From contig CM040103.1 of NCBI GenBank assembly GCA_022496805.1, positions 1,134,001 through 1,198,000 of the forward strand: a stretch of 64,000 bases of DNA, in the 5' to 3' direction. Below, in pieces: positions 43,395 to 54,145 of the stretch; position 1 is the stretch's first letter; the number at the start of each line of letters is the position of its first letter. The notes beneath the pieces were generated by a model, which worked only from the letters and a program-made list of their open reading frames with translations, was not told where the DNA came from and made no database searches. The position numbers were made by a program, and so were the translations under genes. This DNA is from Pohlia nutans. Its lineage: Eukaryota; Streptophyta; Bryopsida; Bryales; Mniaceae.

Positions 43395-45054
43395 TCACAC
43401 GCTGCTGTAGAGTTGGTGAAGAGCCTGAGACAATTCATTCACGCGTTCCAGGACCCGGTCATGATCTGAGCCTTGTAACCGAGACCGATACTTCTGCAAA
43501 AACTTATCCGGGTGCCACCGCAGAATCTCCTTGCGCAGCAACTGTTTGTGTTCCGAAGGAGGAGCATCGTGCAAGATGAGTCGCGACAACTCGGCCTCCT
43601 TGCCCTTCTCCACGGGAAACGGAACATCCGAGAATCGCAGGGATTGAGTACCAGACTCCGAAAATCTCTTCCAGGAAACCTATGAATAAAAGACATGAAT
43701 ATTGTTCAAAATAAAAATAAATACAAAAGAGACGTAAATAAAAAAACAAAATTCTTTTGTACTCCCTCCGTCCCAAAGTTATTGTTTGCTTGGTATTTCT
43801 TTGAGCAAATTTCATTGATCATGTTGTAAGATACATGATTAAAAAAGGTTTCAAATTAAGTCACTAGAATGATTGAAGAACATTGCATGTGTTCATTGCA
43901 ACCTAAATAAAATTAGTCACAAGGAAGTATTTTTTTGACCTACTTAAAAAAGCACTTTCAAACATGACTTTCAAACATGACAAAAACTTTGGAACGGAGG
44001 GAGTAATTCAATTACAAATAAGATATTGGCAATCTATGGATGAAATTTGTTGTGATGAAATAACCTCATAACGCTTGTATCGATCAACACTCTTTTTCTG
44101 CAAAACTCGCTCCCTCCATGCTCGGTCCTTGGCAATCTCCTCCTCAAGAATCCGCTTCGATTCACGGTTCCTCTCCTCCTGCTCTCGTTTCCGCTTCTCA
44201 TTCAGCTCCTTGAACAGCCCGCCTTCAAGCGGGTCCTTCGGTTTCCTCTTCCTGATCATTTCATCATCATCGTCGTCTTTGTATAAAAACTCTGACCAGT
44301 CTTCTCGGTACCAGTCCTTTTTAGGTTGCGGCTCGCCCCAGCTATGCCCCCACCAGCTTTCATCCTCGCTCAACTCCTCAGCTAACCGAGTGCCCCAGTC
44401 TTGAGGCTCCATATATGTCCTCTTCGGTTTCTTCAAGCTCTCTTCCTTCTCCTTGCGCAACCGCTCCATTCGAGCCTCCACTGCAATCAACGGCGTCACA
44501 CCCTCGTAATTCACGGCCTGCATGTCGCCTCCGGCCTCTCTCAACATAGCAATGATGTCTGGAAAACCATAGCGAGCTGCGATGTGCAACGGGGAGTTCC
44601 CCTTGAAATCTTTCGCTGTGATGTTTGCGCCTTCTGAGATCAAAAACTCGACGATCTCCGAGGAGCCCGCGTAGCACGCGTGGTGCAGGGGGGTTAAGCC
44701 CTCCGCGTCGCTGCAATTCAGGTCGATATGAATCAACGCCTCCCGTAATAAATCTAATTCTCTCGATTTTCGACTGCTGTACTTCTTCTTATCGTCCTCG
44801 CTCTCGTATGAGTAACTGAAATGCCCACTCGTTGAAGGCTCGTCGAGCTCCGAGTCGTACTCTGAATCAGATGAATCACGATGGCGTTTCCTTTTGTCAC
44901 GGCGATCGGTCGACCTCTTTTGTTTCCTCCTCTTCTTGAGGAAATGCTTGCCGTTCTTCTCCAGCACGCGCAGCACGCGCGCTAGGTGCCCTGTGGCTGC
45001 GGCCTGCAGCAGCTTCCTCTCCAACTTAACAGCATCATACCTAGAGCTCCTCAT
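43395..45054 (-). CDS. NF-kappa-B inhibitor-like 1 (NFKBIL1)-type ankyrin / J-like protein
   Basis: Two exons on the minus strand: 45054-44065 (330 codons) and 43679-43395 (94 codons plus stop), phase 0, 424 aa. Starts MRSSRYDAVKLERKLLQAAATGHLARVLRVLEKNG, a basic Lys/Arg stretch and acidic Ser linker follow. Then come ankyrin repeats (GLTPLHHACYAGSSEIVEFLISEGANI, GNSPLHIAARYGFPDIIAMLREAGGD, GVTPL), a WG/WGHSWGEP region with a poly-Asp patch, and a long charged coiled-coil (LNEKRKREQEERNRESKRILEEE). Exon 2 gives VSWKRFSESGTQSLRFSDVPFP and the J-like LLRKEILRWHPDKFLQKYRSRL. This order matches plant NFKBIL1-like proteins. The family is linked to splicing/nuclear roles in animals; the plant role is unclear. 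The donor is a weak GAG|GTTATT, and the intron contains a Stowaway MITE. Confidence 0.9.
43762..44003. mobile_element. Stowaway MITE in the NFKBIL1-like intron, 242 bp
   Basis: CTCCCTCCGTCCCAAAGTTATT at the left, inverted CTCCCTCCGTTCCAAAGTTTTT at the right, with TA on both sides. This is the textbook terminus and target of Stowaway (Tc1/mariner-derived) elements. Internal AT-rich, no ORF. Ends are well preserved, suggesting recent insertion. Confidence 0.9.
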
Positions 45055-45080
45055 CGCTTGCAGAAAACGATTTTTCCCCT

Positions 45081-45420
45081 AACCCTAATGCTCTCAAAAT
45101 CGATCAGTTCTTCCAATTATTCGTTTCCCTAATCTCAAACCTTTTATTCTAATTTTTCTTTCGCAGAAAAAGATTAGGGAATAAAACTTCTACAGTATTA
45201 TATGCTCACAAAACCTTTGCCCCAAACCCTAATGCTCCCGAAATCGATCAATCTCAAAGAGTTCTTCCAATTATTCGTTTCCCTAATCTCAAACCGTTTT
45301 TTCCGATTTTTCTTTCGCAGACAACGATTAGGGAATAAAACTTCTACAGTATTATATGCTCACAGAACCGTTGCCCCAAACCCTAATGCTCCCGAAATCG
45401 ATCAATCTCTCTTCACTGAA
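45081..45420. repeat. Triplicated telo-box block upstream of the NFKBIL1-like gene
   Basis: AACCCTAATGCTC...AAATCGATCA recurs at 45081, 45225 and 45379. Between the copies lie TTCTTCCAATTATTCGTTTCC, CTAATCTCAAACC, TTTCTTTCGCAGA and ATTAGGGAATAAAACTTC. Periods are 144 and 154 bp. The first copy starts 27 bp from the ATG, so the array is the promoter/leader. AAACCCTAA telo-boxes are common in plant translation and housekeeping gene promoters. Confidence 0.85.
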
Positions 45421-45599
45421 ACCCTTTTCTTCCGATTTTTTCGAAAAAATCGCGACTCTAGAAATTACGGGGTCGCAAAAATCCTCACAGAAATTCTCGC
45501 ACAAAAATTCTCGCATCAAGCAAAACCTGTGGCCCATAACCCAAATGATCTGGAAATCGAATAACCTCTCTTTCCGCAAGGTTTGCTTCCGCAATTTCT

Positions 45600-46477
45600 T
45601 GTACTGAAAATGGATTGGGAATTACAACAGACCTCGGAATTCTGTGCAGGAAGGAGGACTTCGTGACGCGTGACGAGAGCCCGGATCTTGCTCATGAAAA
45701 CAGAGTGTTATGAGCGAAGAGTTTTGGTGTTCTCGTGCCTTTTGCGTTTTGGATCCTTTGTGCCTTTTACTTTTTCATATTCGAAACTTCATCTAAAGTA
45801 GAGGTACCCATGACCAATGGGTACCCCATAATCTTATAACATTCAGTAGCCTTCTCAGAGGGTGCCTTTTAGTTAAATCCACCTTTATACATATGGAGTG
45901 ACCCAGTGATTTGTAATTGAATGGACTATTGAATTAAATAAACAATTACAAAACACTGTTGAATTGTGATTGAGGAATGCTTTCCAAAGTTTCCATTACT
46001 GTTCACCATGGTTAATTGCTCTTGCTTCATGCCACATGTCCCCATAAAATTTTGATGTGATGTGGGATATTCCAGATCATTCTCTTGGAAGAAGGCAATA
46101 GTCATAGAGGCTAATGAAAAAGTTGTGTTTCATAGACCGAAAAAGCCAATACAGGGATGTCGAAAAGGCAACAATAGTGCTAACCAATAGAGAGCCCAAA
46201 ACCCAATACAGGGATGTCGAAAAGACAACAATAGTGCTAACCAATAGAGAGCCCAAAACCCAATATAGTGCTGGTTAATAGAGAGGTGTTGGCCATCACA
46301 AAGCTCTCAGGAATTGCTCTCATCGTTGTTGATTACTCTCATTGTTGTTGATTATAGGTGACCCTATATGTTAGTCATGAGTTTCAAAAAAAAATCAATT
46401 AATTTTTTTTTCAAATTATAGATAAATTATTATTTTACAGTTGTATCTCTCTTTCTCTGTGAAAGAAAACCATCTCA
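45600..46477. other. Intergenic DNA with a 57-bp tandem duplication
   Basis: CAATACAGGGATGTCGAAAA...AGAGAGCCCAAAACC is repeated at 46147 and 46204 (57 bp) with a third partial copy from 46261. Around 45838 a CATTCAGTAGCC phrase recurs as at 34480 and 41807. No gene seen. Confidence 0.5.
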
Positions 46478-47053
46478 TTAACCCCTAAACGTCCTCACCT
46501 ATGTCTACTTTGGGCAGTTTTGTAAAGATGCATTATAAAATGCAATTAATATGAATATTTGAAACTTGATGTATGAATAAAAGTTATACATTTTGAATTT
46601 AGATTCAATCTATACGGTTAGATCTGTGATTTCTATCACTAGTATTTTTCCATAAATTTTGAAACATTAAATAAAAAATTATTTTGTAATTCGATTACGA
46701 ATAAGATATTGACAATATGGGGATGAAATTTGTTGTGATGGCTTATAATGTAGTACTCTAGGTGTAGTGATTTTTGGAGATTTTTTGAATGCTTCACTTT
46801 ATGAGTTTATTTTTTCAAGAACACTTTTAGACTAAAATCTTCAAAATTTTGGGTGAAACACTGCAACACAAAATGAGGAATAAATTTTTCAAAAATTGTT
46901 TCCTTTTCGATCGGATCACACATACATGAAGCTAACTTCCCATAAAAAATTCAGTAAAAAAATCACACTACAAAAAGTGCACGACGGATGAGAAACTACG
47001 GATGAAATCTGTACATCAAGCAAAATATGCATGGTTGGGCGGTTAGGGGTTAA
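46478..47053 (+). mobile_element. TTAA MITE, 576 bp (sister of 7584-8174)
   Basis: TTAACCCCTAAACGTCC at the left, GGTTGGGCGGTTAGGGGTTAA at the right, TTAA on both sides. The interior (ATATTGACAATATGGGGATG, TTCAAGAACACTTTTAGAC, CACTACAAAAAGTGCACGACG) follows 7584-8174 in order. Confidence 0.75.
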
Positions 47054-47389
47054 TGAAACTTCAACATCTCATTAGTAAAACTTCAACATTTTTCTTCCTA
47101 AAAACCTTGTTATATTGATTATGGATACTTCTACCTCACTCATGTCTACACTTTTCATTGATACAATGCAAGTCATGATCTAAAGTGAAAATGATGAAGT
47201 TGATTACATCCATTATCTAAATGTGAAATGTCAATGAAATATGAGTTATTCAATTAAAACATGTACATTCATTTAAAATGTAGTGATACAAATCCTTACA
47301 CTACACCCACTTTCAACTATTTTCAAATGATTTCTTGGTTAAATTTCAATAGTCTATATTTGGACAATATATTAACTCCAAACTACCCA

Positions 47390-47890
47390 ATCAAAATAAT
47401 GTACAAAATCACATCCCGTTTTCTCATCCGCCATGATCTTTTTGCACCTTTGGTAGATTTTGTGAGAAATTAACTTCATGCATTTGTGATCCGAATAAAA
47501 AAGAATGATTTTTGAAAAAACAATGCTTCTTTTCATCTTGAAGGGATTCATCAGAAATTTCAAAGATTTTAGTCTAAATGTGCTCTTGAAAAAACAAACT
47601 CATAAATTTAAGCAAATAATCAAAAAATCTCCAAAAATCACTACACTTAGAGTACTACATTCAACCTATCACAACAAATTTCATCCATGGATTGTCAACA
47701 TCTTACTTGTAATTGAATTACAAAATAATTTTGAATTTCAAGTTTCAAATTTTACACAAAAATATTAGTGACAACAATCACAGATCTAACCGTATAAATA
47801 GAATCTAAATTCATAATGTACGATTTTTATTCATACATCAAGTACAAAATATCCCTCGTAATTGCATTTTATCTTTGGATGATCACTCCT
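47390..47890 (-). mobile_element. Decayed inverted copy of the 46478 MITE
   Basis: Read in reverse it matches 46478-47053 (inverse of TTTAGTCTAAATGTGCTCTTG, ATCACTACACTTAGAGTAC, CATGGATTGTCAACATCTTAC). Both termini are degraded. It lies 340 bp from its relative in opposite orientation, so the pair could also fold together. Confidence 0.55.
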
Positions 47891-48464
47891 TTAAGTTGGA
47901 GTACGTTTGCGAGAAGTTAGTGAGTTTGTGTTGGGAGGTCGGGGTTCAATCCCTATATAACTCATGAATTTCAACTATTTGGCATTACCTCTATTTCAAA
48001 CTAGATGTGTGATATTTCATTTTTATTTTAGGGAGTTGTTGGCAGTGGTTGTTTGTTTTTTATACTTCTTTAGGGACTTTTGAGTGTAAAGCTTTCAGTG
48101 CTTTCATTGTTGATTAGCGTTAAATTAGTCTTGAGATGTACTTCTTTATTAAAGGTATATCTGATGCCTTTGTGCATTGTACCACATGCTTTGGTAGTAA
48201 ATACAAGTAGAGCGGGGCTATGATCCATCCTTTGTTTCTCTATGTTTTATAAAGGGTGCATATTTTGTTTCTTTATTTGTTATGCTTTTAGATGAGAATC
48301 TATCATTGCAGTATGAAGAGTCACTTGGTCGTAGTTTAGGTATCTATACTTCAAAGGAAAAAGCATAATTACATTACAAAAGAACTAAACTAATGTCAAA
48401 ATGCCAACGTTTCTGAAGATAAGTAAAATATTAATCTGATCATTTCAAAAATGAGAAACAAAGC
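47891..48464. other. Intergenic DNA with a possible SINE head
   Basis: At 47900-47965 a GGTCGGGGTTCAATCCCTATA phrase resembles a tRNA B box with a poor upstream A box, as in tRNA-derived SINEs. No tail or duplication was identified, so this is weak. Confidence 0.25.
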
Positions 48465-48627
48465 ATTCAGTAGTCTTCATGCCCACTACCTTTCTTTAGC
48501 ATGCACTCTACTCATCACCTTGACCCTCTACTTGTCCACTTAGCTATTGATAAAATATTGTTGGATGTGGAATATTCCACACCATCAACCGTAGAATCAA
48601 AGTAGTGGCAGTGCAGACTACTGAATG
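48465..48627. mobile_element. Short inverted-repeat element with CATTCAGTAGTC ends, 163 bp
   Basis: Perfect 12-bp terminal inverted repeat CATTCAGTAGTC / GACTACTGAATG. Inside are GCATGCACTCTACTCATCACC and GATGTGGAATATTCCACACC. Related text lies at 34480, 41807 and 45840, so it belongs to a dispersed family. Confidence 0.55.
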
Positions 48628-49030
48628 ATATGAAAATTAGGGTTTTTGGGCTTTTATAACCAGTTTGCTACAAAAATCTACTAAGAGAATCACTGTGTAG
48701 GAACATAATGAGAAAAATGTCACTTCATATAGCCACTAAAGCAATGAATTGCATCAGTTGCAAGCCAGGTTGGGACTTTGTGTACAACACACAATGGATG
48801 AAAAGGCCAAGATGTTGAATGAAAAAGACAAGATGTATGAACGGTTTTGCAAAAGGCCAATAAATTGGATGAAAAAAATAGGATGTATAAAAAGACAAAG
48901 ATCCGTCACTAGGTTTTTCAAATTAAAATATAAAAACAAGGGATCAAAAATTCACTTCATTCACTTGCATGTGAGCTTTGTAGCCTAAAGTTAGATGACC
49001 CAAAACAAAAACAAACAAAAAAAAACACTT
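48628..49030. other. AT-rich intergenic DNA
   Basis: No supported gene. A local duplication (GGATGAAAA..GGCCAA..ATGTATGAA) generates a short Lys-rich frame at 48749-48988 that does not look like a real protein. Confidence 0.35.
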
Positions 49031-49389
49031 GAGTTATCCACAAAGTTCTTCAAAATTTGAAAAAGATACCTAGAATTTTGCTATTATATAATTTTATTTG
49101 GTTACTCCAAATAGTTAAAAGGTATGAAAGAGCTTGGGGGTTTACAATTATTAGGTGTGTAAGAGTTTGGTGATCTTCAAAGTCATGTGAAACTTTTTTG
49201 GCCACCAAAAGAGAAGCTCAAAGAAGTTTCATATGACTTTAAACACTACCAAGCCCTTACACACCTAATAATTATAGACTACCAAGCTCTTCCATACCTT
49301 TTAACTATTTGGAGAGACCAAATAAGACTATATTAAAACAAAATTTTAGGTATCTTTTTCAAAGTTTGAAGGACTTTACGGATAACTCT
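49031..49389. mobile_element. MITE with AGAGTTATCC-type termini, 359 bp
   Basis: GAGTTATCC at the left is inverted as GGATAACTC at the right. The arms pair along CTTCAAAATTTGAAAAAGATACC, CCAAATAGTTAAAAGGTATG, AAGAGCTTGG and AGGTGTGTAAG around a short loop near 49195. Same family as 36339-36830 but without the nested insertion. Confidence 0.7.
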
Positions 49390-49491
49390 ACAAATGAAAA
49401 CCAATGGAATTTGAACTATGAAATTTATGAAATTTATAAAAAAGAATTTGGAGAAGGTGCATAACGGAATTTGAGGTACATGATTAGTACA

Positions 49492-50355
49492 TTAACCCTT
49501 AACTTCCTGAACCATTTTCAACGCGTTTTGGACCCTGATTTTTCGGTTAGAGATACATGTTGCTCAGACTTATGTAGCTCACTTTTGTACAAAATCAACC
49601 GTAAGATCTTGTAGATATGCAAGTCACCTTCATCTTTACAAAGTTTGGTGTCAATCCGAGTTATAGGTTGCTTGGATTGGACACAAAAGTGAAGGGTACT
49701 CCAAGAAATTCATTGTTTTCTCACTGCTGAAAATGAGCTTTGACCAACTCTCTTGGGCACATACTATTTTAAAAAGTTGGTGCCTTCTTTTCATTCTGAA
49801 GATAATCAAGTTCCCTACGTATGACAACAAGTTTTGTATTTTTAAAATAAAAAATGAGTGAGAAAGACGCCTTGACATGACATCCACTTTTTACTAGTTC
49901 ACTTGTGACTTTGAGAGAAATCTTACAACTTCCTACAAATCTGATCTTCCATTGCAAAATCAGACACGGTAGGTTGAAAGTACACAGAAGAACACATATA
50001 GTAGGAAAAAGAATATTGGAAAAAAGGTGAAATTCAAGTGAAGATTTTCATTTCAGTAGCTACACCCACTCACAAGCCGCCTTGCCCAAATGGAACATGT
50101 GGCAGCTCGTCATTCGTTCATCACTCTCTTCAGTTGACTTTTCTTCCTCGGTTTTGTGACCACCCAACACTTGTGGATTTTTGTAAAATTGACAATGTGC
50201 ATTTCTCCAAATCAGACTACACCATTGGATAGCTAACTCGTTTCTACACAAAATTGGCCCAAATTTTGAATCATTCGGGCACTCCCTCTTCAAGATATTT
50301 TTAGTTCTAAAAATAGTGCGACCCATTTTGGGTCGCCCAAGAAGTTAAGGATTAA
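49492..50355 (+). mobile_element. TTAA-flanked element, 864 bp
   Basis: TTAACCCTTAACTTCCTGAACC at the left and GAAGTTAAGGATTAA at the right are inverted and end in TTAA. The longest of the TTAA elements here. It has open frames up to 88 codons but none resembles a transposase. Interior unrelated to the other subfamilies. Confidence 0.6.
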
Positions 50356-51159
50356 GGTAGGATGTCCTAGAACTGTCACCTCCCCCAATTATGTCATATA
50401 GACCTTTCTTGGGGCCACCACAGTTGAGACCCAAAACCACCAATTTCACTATTCAAGTAGACCAATGGCACGCCAAGCATTGCGAAGAAATAGTTGGTGA
50501 TTTTGGGTATCATTATGAGTGAAAGTTAGTACCACATGGTGTGAACATGTGGAAACCTAGAGGTTTGATTTGAGTCACACATTACTTTCCACTTTAGAAT
50601 TTTGTATAAAATTGACAAATGCAAATTAGATGTTGCAATTTTTTACAATCCTCATCAAAAACCTATTTCGAATGCAGTCATATTTTTTCAAATTTAGAAC
50701 TGCCAAAAATAGGCCAGATTGCTTAAGTTGATGGTTACAGGACAATTAACCTTACCATGCAAGAGTTGAGAGGTGCTACTCAGTGTTGACTGCTGAATTT
50801 GAGGAGAGATGCTACTCAGTGTTGACTGCAGCACTGTGTGCTCACCGTTTTGAGTCAAAAATAGCGTCAGCATTAAAGTGACACCAACTTAGGCCCATGT
50901 TGAATAATTAATTTTTTTGGAAAAAATTCTTCAATATAAATGTCAAACTCTGTGAATATTTTTCAAGATTCTCTTTCTCACCATACAAAATAGAATTTTT
51001 TTGAAAAAAAATAATTTCTTAAAGATTTGGGCTTCTCTTCTTATATTGCTTTATGCCAACCTTGATGACCGATCTTGACAACCAACTTCGGTATACATAG
51101 TAGGGCCTGACTATTGATCCGCCTCAAACTTCACAAATTTCAACATTTTAGCAAAACGG
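50356..51159. other. Intergenic DNA
   Basis: No gene seen. A GAGAGATGCTACTCAGTGTTGACTGC phrase is directly duplicated at about 50768 and 50804. Confidence 0.4.
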
Positions 51160-51430
51160 GGCGCAAACTCAGTGCATTGTACTAAACATGTACAAGTGTA
51201 CATGAGTGCACAGAAGGGGTATTAATTTGAATATTGTCCTATTACGTATACGTACAATAAACATATTTAGAACTCAAAATATTGACATATATTTACATTA
51301 AACATATGTTTAGGGTAGAATAGATCTATATACAAAGGCTTTTAGACATACAACCCCTCATACACAAAGGGGTTCTTAAAGGGGGTTATGAACACACGTG
51401 ATTCTCAAACATAATGTAGAGTGCACCCCA
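51160..51430 (-). repeat. Dispersed repeat, inverted relative of 38240-38500
   Basis: Shares GAGTGCACAGAAGGGGTATTAA, ACATATGTTTAG and GATTCTCAAACATAATGTAG with the HSP60 intron 11 repeat in reverse order. Probably a MITE or LTR fragment; ends unclear. Confidence 0.55.
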
Positions 51431-51833
51431 GAGCCAAAGGACTTTACACTAGGACCCAACCTAAATTTATCCTCATCTTGTGTGGTGGTTTACGTAACAC
51501 AAATATGGTCCAAAATTTTGGATCAACCCAAGGAAATTGGATTGAAGTTATCCTGAAACCCAAGTCCACAAGTTCGATCCAAACACCCAAAATGAACCCT
51601 CACTATTGGATCTCACGCATTATTACCATCCGTACAATTATCAACCCAATTACTTTTCAATTGGATTCAAGCCAACAATCAGGCTTGGCCTTAATGTAAA
51701 GTGGGCTTGAGTCTTGGGTGTTATTTTTTATTTTCTTTTTACACAAATAAAAGGGAGCTCTTTACTACAAGAAGAGATAAATATAAAATTAAAACCAACC
51801 CCGCCAAGTCCGGCGAGGCAAGAAGACACCTAA

Positions 51834-52185
51834 AGGCCGCTTCACACTATGGCCATTCAAGTCGAGAGGCCGTGGGATTGAGAGTCCAAAGAAATCTACT
51901 GAAAATAGGCAATAAAATATAGTTTTCATTTTTTTATGAAAAGAAATCGATGGCCTCTCGACCATAATTTTGGATTTCCATTCCCATCCGACCCAAACTT
52001 CCTTTCGAGAGGCCATCGCCTTGGTCAAAAAGTACTGCCGCGTACTAAGCATTTTGGAGAGCGACGGCCGCGTTGGACTTTGGCCTCTAATGTGAAGGGT
52101 CGAGAGGCCTAACCCATGATTTCTTGCAATTTGATTGGTGGAAATTGACGGCCTCTCGACCTTTGGCCATAGTGTGAAGCGGCCC
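51834..52185. mobile_element. Tourist/PIF-Harbinger-like MITE, 352 bp
   Basis: GGCCGCTTCACACTATGGCC is present at the left end and inverted at the right end, flanked by TAA on both sides (51831-51833 and 52186-52188). The 3-bp TAA target and GGGCC-type ends fit PIF/Harbinger-derived MITEs. TCGAGAGGCC occurs several times internally. Confidence 0.72.
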
Positions 52186-52983
52186 TAAGACTTGCTAATC
52201 AAGCTAAATATAGGACAAATAAGACTTGAACGAGGCGGCCAAGAGACCGGCTTTCCTGCACCACAGGGACTTAAATTGACTCAGAAGTTAGTCTCTCCAG
52301 GTTTTGTCTCTTGTACTTCATTCTTCAAACCCAAGCAAGTTCCGACGGTTCAAGCTTACTTAATTACTGCATGGTAATGCAGCTTACGGCATCAATGGTA
52401 ATCCTGGCTTCAAGACTCAACACACTGCCTAGAATGTAACATTGATTATCTAACTGCTTCCAAAGTACAACCGATTAAGGCAGGGCCCCACGAAGCTGGA
52501 AAACTGATTAATAGACCATTTCCGTAAAAGTGCGCAACTGTAAAGTGTCTAGATTTGATCCGCTTGCACTGAATAGAGATTAAATTCTGAAATTTATCAA
52601 GAGTTTTTCAAACTAGTAGTTAGTTTCTCGAACGCCAGCAATGGCAATCTCTTTGAAACATCAGTCAGTTCAGCACACCACTTCATAGCAAAAACCATGC
52701 CAAAGACAAACTAGAACGTTACACAGTATTCAGTCTTTCTTCTTGTCCCTCCAATTACTGAATTCTGTCTATGTGGGCTCGGTATAACAGGAGTCGATGG
52801 TAACATACCGTACTGTTTGCGAACTTGTCCACCTGGCTTCCGTTTACCGTCACCGGCAATTCTGACTTTCTTGCCCTTGCATGACCAACTCACGTCTCAC
52901 GATCATACACAATGTTCGCAGTCAACAGACAATGGCCGCAGACAATAGCCTACTAGTAGAAACTAAGCCAGGACTATTGTCTG
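52186..52983. other. Intergenic DNA and chitinase promoter
   Basis: No additional gene seen. The short ORFs here lack protein character. The last few hundred bases are the upstream region of the chitinase. Confidence 0.4.
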
Positions 52984-52989
52984 TATAAA
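52984..52989 (+). promoter_or_regulatory. TATA box of the chitinase gene
   Basis: TATAAA within CTGTATAAAGCCCC, about 105 bp before the ATG. The spacing suits a short 5' leader. Confidence 0.6.
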
Positions 52990-53089
52990 GCCCCTTCACC
53001 CCGAACTCATCTTCGCCACCTTTGATGCTGACTCCAGCACCCACTAAAAGCAGACATCCAAGCTTCAAGTGAAGATTGCATAAAATCCT

Positions 53090-54004
53090 ATGGCAAGTAC
53101 CGCATTCATGATGAGGAGAGCTGCAACAATGGCTCACCGGGAGCACGCTAGTCTGGCGCTCCTGCTGGTGCTTGTTGTCGCCCTAGTTGCAATAGCACAA
53201 GGTGCGTGCTTAGGCTGCTGCTCGGCATCCACACCCTGCGTCGACGCTACCGATTGCTGTAGTCAGTATGGCTACTGTGGAAAAAGCAATGCCTACTGCG
53301 GCAAGGGGTGTACAGACGGTCCTTGCACTGGGTCTCCATCTCCTTCATCTACATCTCCTTCATCTCCATCTACTCCATCTGCTCCCGACTCGCCCGGTGG
53401 AGCAGGGTGGTCCAGATTCTTCACCGAGGCGAAATTCAACAGCTGGTTCCCCAACCGCAACGGGTTCTACACCTACGAGGCGTTCAAGGCGGCCGCAAAA
53501 GCGTACTCCGCGTTCGGAACCTCCGGTAGCACAGACGACCAGAAACGCGAGATTGCGGCTTTCTTCGGAAACGTGCAGCAGGAGTCGGGAGGCTTGCAAT
53601 ACATCAACGAGATCGACCCAGGCAGTGATTACTGTCAAGCAGACAACAGTCAGTATCCATGTGCTCCTGGGAAGAGTTACTATGGCCGTGGCCCCATTCA
53701 GATAAGCTGGAACTACAACTACGGTGCCTGTGGGGATGCTTTGAACCTGGATCTCCTCGCCAACCCCGATCAGGTGGCGCAACACGGCGGCACGGCGTTC
53801 AAGACCGCGATTTGGTTCTGGATGACGAGTGGCTGCCATGGCGCCATCCTTGGGCCGCCTCCCAGCTTCGCCGGCACCAACGAGATCATCAACGGCATGG
53901 AGTGCGGCCATGGCTACGACCAAAGGGTGGAGAATCGAGTCAATGCATATCTCCAATTCTGCCAGTCACTCGGTGTCGACCCGGGCACCGACCTCCGCTG
54001 TTGA
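53090..54004 (+). CDS. Secreted GH19 chitinase with N-terminal hevein (CBM18) domain
   Basis: An intronless 304-aa frame. A signal peptide (MAHREHASLALLLVLVVALVAIAQG if Met14 is used, otherwise preceded by 13 residues) is followed by a Cys-rich hevein domain (CLGCC at 40 through CCSQYGYCGKSNAYC to C79) that binds chitin. A Ser/Pro/Thr hinge follows (about 81-104). The GH19 catalytic domain starts near FFTEAKFNSWFPNR, with AFFGNVQQESGGLQYINEI carrying the likely acid Glu165 and second Glu174, then YYGRGPIQISWNYNYGACG (198-216), ANPDQVAQHGGTAFKTAIWFWM and the C-terminal NRVNAYLQFCQSLGVDPGTDLRC. The length and compact loops resemble class IV enzymes. It hydrolyses beta-1,4-GlcNAc chains of fungal walls. 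No C-terminal vacuolar extension is seen, so apoplastic secretion is likely. Start choice (53090 or 53129) is open. Confidence 0.95.
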   Translation: MASTAFMMRRAATMAHREHASLALLLVLVVALVAIAQGACLGCCSASTPCVDATDCCSQYGYCGKSNAYCGKGCTDGPCTGSPSPSSTSPSSPSTPSAPDSPGGAGWSRFFTEAKFNSWFPNRNGFYTYEAFKAAAKAYSAFGTSGSTDDQKREIAAFFGNVQQESGGLQYINEIDPGSDYCQADNSQYPCAPGKSYYGRGPIQISWNYNYGACGDALNLDLLANPDQVAQHGGTAFKTAIWFWMTSGCHGAILGPPPSFAGTNEIINGMECGHGYDQRVENRVNAYLQFCQSLGVDPGTDLRC

Positions 54005-54139
54005 ATGAGACACACCCCGGATTGAATTGCAGCATTACATATGAAAACTGATTGTTTTGAGCCTGGTCTGGCGATGAGATCGCCGCTATGAGTTCGAGAT
54101 GTTCTAGAGGTGAACACGGTCGTGTTCTCTTTACCCACT

Positions 54140-54145
54140 AATAAA
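54140..54145 (+). terminator. Polyadenylation signal of the chitinase gene
   Basis: AATAAA in CCCACTAATAAACAG, 136 bp after the stop codon, followed by T-rich sequence. Confidence 0.5.

Noticed and set aside
44075..44819. Open frames on the + strand opposite the NFKBIL1-like exon
   Set aside because: Antisense shadows of the charged-repeat coding region; composition Ser/Arg-rich without family match.
45202..45607. 120- and 83-codon ORFs upstream of the NFKBIL1-like gene
   Set aside because: Arise from the triplicated telo-box block; repeated peptide text LPQTLMLPKSIN is the repeat, not a protein.
53268..53956. Overlapping long frames on both strands at the chitinase
   Set aside because: Shadows of the GC-rich chitinase coding sequence.
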